This document shows, piece by piece, positions 62,403 through 64,000 of a DNA stretch of 64,000 nt. Numbering within the stretch: the first letter of the stretch is position 1; every line of letters starts with the position of its first letter. The DNA is taken from NCBI GenBank assembly GCA_038213375.1, contig JBBQTB010000033.1, forward strand, positions 1 to 64,000, written 5' to 3'. The position numbers and the translations under genes were made by a program. This stretch comes from JAAUTT01 sp038213375. GTDB lineage: Bacteria; Bacteroidota; Bacteroidia; Bacteroidales; JAAUTT01. The notes under the pieces are model-generated. The model made no database searches. It had not been told where the DNA came from and saw only the letters and a program-made list of their open reading frames with translations.

Positions 62403-63497
62403 ATGGAAGAAGAAAATTATTACAATATTATTACACGTTATCTTGACGGAACCGCTTCACCAGAAGAAGCGGGATTGTTACTTGGTTGGTTAAAAAGCAA
62501 TAAACAAAATATGGATTTGTTTATTGAGATGAAAGACTTATGGGGAAAAAGCGGTCTGTTAAATAAAAATGATTTAGAGACTGAACTAGCCCTACAAAGG
62601 TTCAAAAATAGATTGGAAAGTAAGTATCGTGTAACAAATAACTCAAGAATAGTATATAAAAAGTTAAGGGACATAGCCGCAATACTAATTATAGCTATTC
62701 TATCAGGAATACTTTTGTATACAACACTTAGCAAAAGAGCCGGAATATTACAAATGAATTTTACAGAAACTATAATCCCATTTGGACAAAAAGGACAAGT
62801 GATTCTTTCAGATGGTACAAAAGTATCATTGAATTCAGGATCGAAAATTAAATACCCTTCAAATTTTAACAGGAATACCCGTGAAGTTTTTTTAGAGGGT
62901 GAAGCTTATTTTGAAGTATCACATGATAAAAACAAACCATTCCTTGTACATTCAGGTAAACTGACAGTAAAGGTATTAGGAACAAGTTTTAATATTAAGT
63001 CATACCCAAATGAAAAAAGGATTGAAACTACGTTGGTGACAGGGTCCATAAAAATACTGGAAACAAATGAAAACAGGAATATAGAAGTTACTACCCTGAA
63101 ACCTAATGAGCAAGCTATATATAACACTGTGAGCGGTAAAATTTCAATTAAACAATTCCAAACTGACAAAAAGGAAATTAAACTAACAGCACCCCAGAAA
63201 CAATTTGATAAAAAGATTCAATCTGAAGAGAAGTTAATCCCACAGGTTGAGACAGTAATAATGTGGAAAGAGCAGAAATTAATTTTTGTTGATGAAACGC
63301 TGGAACAAATGGTTCAAAAACTTACACGTTGGTATGGTAAAAAAGTACTAATTGAAAGTGAAAGCTTAAAAAACAACAAATATTCAGGAAAATTTATTTA
63401 TAACGAAACTATATACCAGGTACTTGAAGTTATAAGCCTTACCACCAACTTAACCTATTACGAAAAAAATCATGAAATATATATCAAGACAAAATAA
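62403..63497 (+). CDS. FecR-family anti-sigma factor (right-edge locus)
   Basis: A 364-residue inner-membrane regulator. The N-terminal cytoplasmic part starts with I-I-T-R-Y-L-D-G-T-A-S-P-E-E, a typical sigma-binding anti-sigma helix. Then come a transmembrane helix (I-A-A-I-L-I-I-A-I-L-S-G-I-L-L near 88-102), the periplasmic FecR domain (L-S-D-G-T-K-V-S-L-N-S-G-S-K, G-E-A-Y-F-E-V, V-L-G-T-S-F-N-I) and a C-terminal DUF4974-like domain (L-T-R-W-Y-G-K-K-V). It is more distant from FecR1 and FecR2 than those two are from each other. Followed by a STN-bearing receptor gene after 164 bp. Confidence 0.94.
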   Translation: MEEENYYNIITRYLDGTASPEEAGLLLGWLKSNKQNMDLFIEMKDLWGKSGLLNKNDLETELALQRFKNRLESKYRVTNNSRIVYKKLRDIAAILIIAILSGILLYTTLSKRAGILQMNFTETIIPFGQKGQVILSDGTKVSLNSGSKIKYPSNFNRNTREVFLEGEAYFEVSHDKNKPFLVHSGKLTVKVLGTSFNIKSYPNEKRIETTLVTGSIKILETNENRNIEVTTLKPNEQAIYNTVSGKISIKQFQTDKKEIKLTAPQKQFDKKIQSEEKLIPQVETVIMWKEQKLIFVDETLEQMVQKLTRWYGKKVLIESESLKNNKYSGKFIYNETIYQVLEVISLTTNLTYYEKNHEIYIKTK

Positions 63498-63552
63498 CAA
63501 ATACAAACTTAAAAACTAATGCCTATGGGGAAACCCTTTAAAATAAAATAAA

Positions 63553-63582
63553 AACCGGAAAATGCTCTAACATTTCCCGGTT
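63553..63582 (+). promoter_or_regulatory. Hairpin between fecR and the receptor gene
   Basis: AACCGGAAAATG and CATTTCCCGGTT form a 12-bp stem with one wobble pair and a 6-base loop, about 80 bp before the receptor ATG. No T-run follows, so it is more likely a leader or processing element than a terminator. Confidence 0.4.
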
Positions 63583-63661
63583 CGTTAAACTTTAACTAAC
63601 TGCTGATTTAAGTTCGAAAGACAAAGGTATCAGCTATTAATTTATTTAAACACACAAAATT

Positions 63662-64000
63662 ATGATAAAAAAGAAACTATTACACATTTTAAGTCAAAAA
63701 TCTTTTTGTAAATACGTGTTGGTTATGAAACTTGCAACTATTTTTACCTTATTAACCACCCTTCAGATTTCTGCAGCAGTTTACTCTCAAAATACCAAAG
63801 TAAACATAAATGTAAAAAACACTACCCTGCTTGAAATTTTTAATGAGATTGAAAGGCAAAGTGAATTCAGGATTTTTTATAAGATTGATCAATTGGATTT
63901 GAATAAACGCTACAGTCTTGACGCTTCAAATACAAGTGTGTCAGATATATTGAATGACTTATTGTTTAAAACGAATGCTTCTTATAAGTTATTGGATAAA
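63662..64000 (+). CDS. SusC-like TonB-dependent receptor with STN domain, 5' part only
   Basis: The first 113 codons of a gene that runs off the window. The product starts with a basic segment and a signal peptide (about 20-43, L-Q-I-S-A-A-V-Y-S-Q). An STN domain follows (V-N-I-N-V-K-N-T-T-L-L-E-I-F-N-E-I-E-R-Q-S, then I-F-Y-K). This is the architecture of SusC-type receptors that signal to a FecR anti-sigma factor, as the sigma-fecR pair upstream would require. The rest, and a susD gene, should lie beyond 64000. Confidence 0.88.
   Translation, partial: MIKKKLLHILSQKSFCKYVLVMKLATIFTLLTTLQISAAVYSQNTKVNINVKNTTLLEIFNEIERQSEFRIFYKIDQLDLNKRYSLDASNTSVSDILNDLLFKTNASYKLLDK

Overview
This 64 kb window is low-GC chromosomal DNA from a member of the Bacteroidota. 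The evidence is a 2,467-residue SprA (type IX secretion/gliding translocon) in the ruvA-sprA-gcvH neighbourhood, SusC/SusD outer-membrane uptake pairs run by ECF sigma factor/FecR pairs, and repeated housekeeping promoters of the Bacteroidota type (TAnnTTTG, in the best cases with TTTG about 19 bp upstream). A superoxide reductase and a Rex-type redox repressor suggest anaerobic or microaerobic life. A Bacteroidales/Marinilabiliales-like organism is my guess, but the order cannot be fixed from sequence reading alone.

Layout. 0.3-10.8 kb: housekeeping and envelope genes: a BACON-like secreted protein, an AlkZ-like winged-helix protein, a GT4 glycosyltransferase, gltX, a dus gene, a PagL-like lipid A deacylase, lipoprotein galM, a serine beta-lactamase-like lipoprotein and gcvH. 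10.8-18.9 kb: sprA and ruvA. 19.0-33.4 kb: a nutrient-uptake island, all on the minus strand. In transcription order it is ECF sigma, FecR1, SusC1, SusD1, terminator, small lipoprotein, SusD2, FecR2, SusC2. SusD1/SusD2 and SusC1/SusC2 look like paralogues from a tandem duplication that was then rearranged. 33.5-36.9 kb: pdxA, an M17 aminopeptidase and a CBM9-like protein. 36.9-39.7 kb: an AT-rich accessory patch with a three-gene operon (TIGR04255-type protein plus two unknowns) and a decayed RecG/AlbA_2-like gene, next to an initiator tRNA. 40.0-45.5 kb: superoxide reductase, M23 peptidase-dxr-rseP, a LysM lytic transglycosylase and a 53-residue ORF. 45.6-56.5 kb: GT4 glycosyltransferase, rex, amino-acid permease, C92-type lipoprotein hydrolase, a CtaB-like prenyltransferase, an ABC exporter operon with a LolA-like protein, a TolB-like propeller protein and a YceI protein. 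56.6-61.4 kb: an esterase and a VirJ-like hydrolase, then an area marked by mobile-element scars: a MITE-like element, an HExxH outer-membrane-like protein, a fabF relic, an orphan DnaA C-terminal domain protein and an IS4-type transposase remnant. 61.5-64.0 kb: a further ECF sigma-FecR-SusC locus that runs off the end.

How the genes work together. The sigma/FecR/SusCD loci are substrate-sensing uptake modules. Two of the three fecR genes are preceded by a shared element (GGGKAA, exactly 13 bp, TGTMT) that looks like an ECF-sigma promoter. FecR2 lacks it and instead has a housekeeping-type box, and FecR2-SusC2 has no sigma gene of its own. The most likely under-described candidates are the TIGR04255 three-gene operon beside the initiator tRNA, the HExxH/barrel protein, and the orphan DnaA-domain protein with changed DnaA-box-reading residues.
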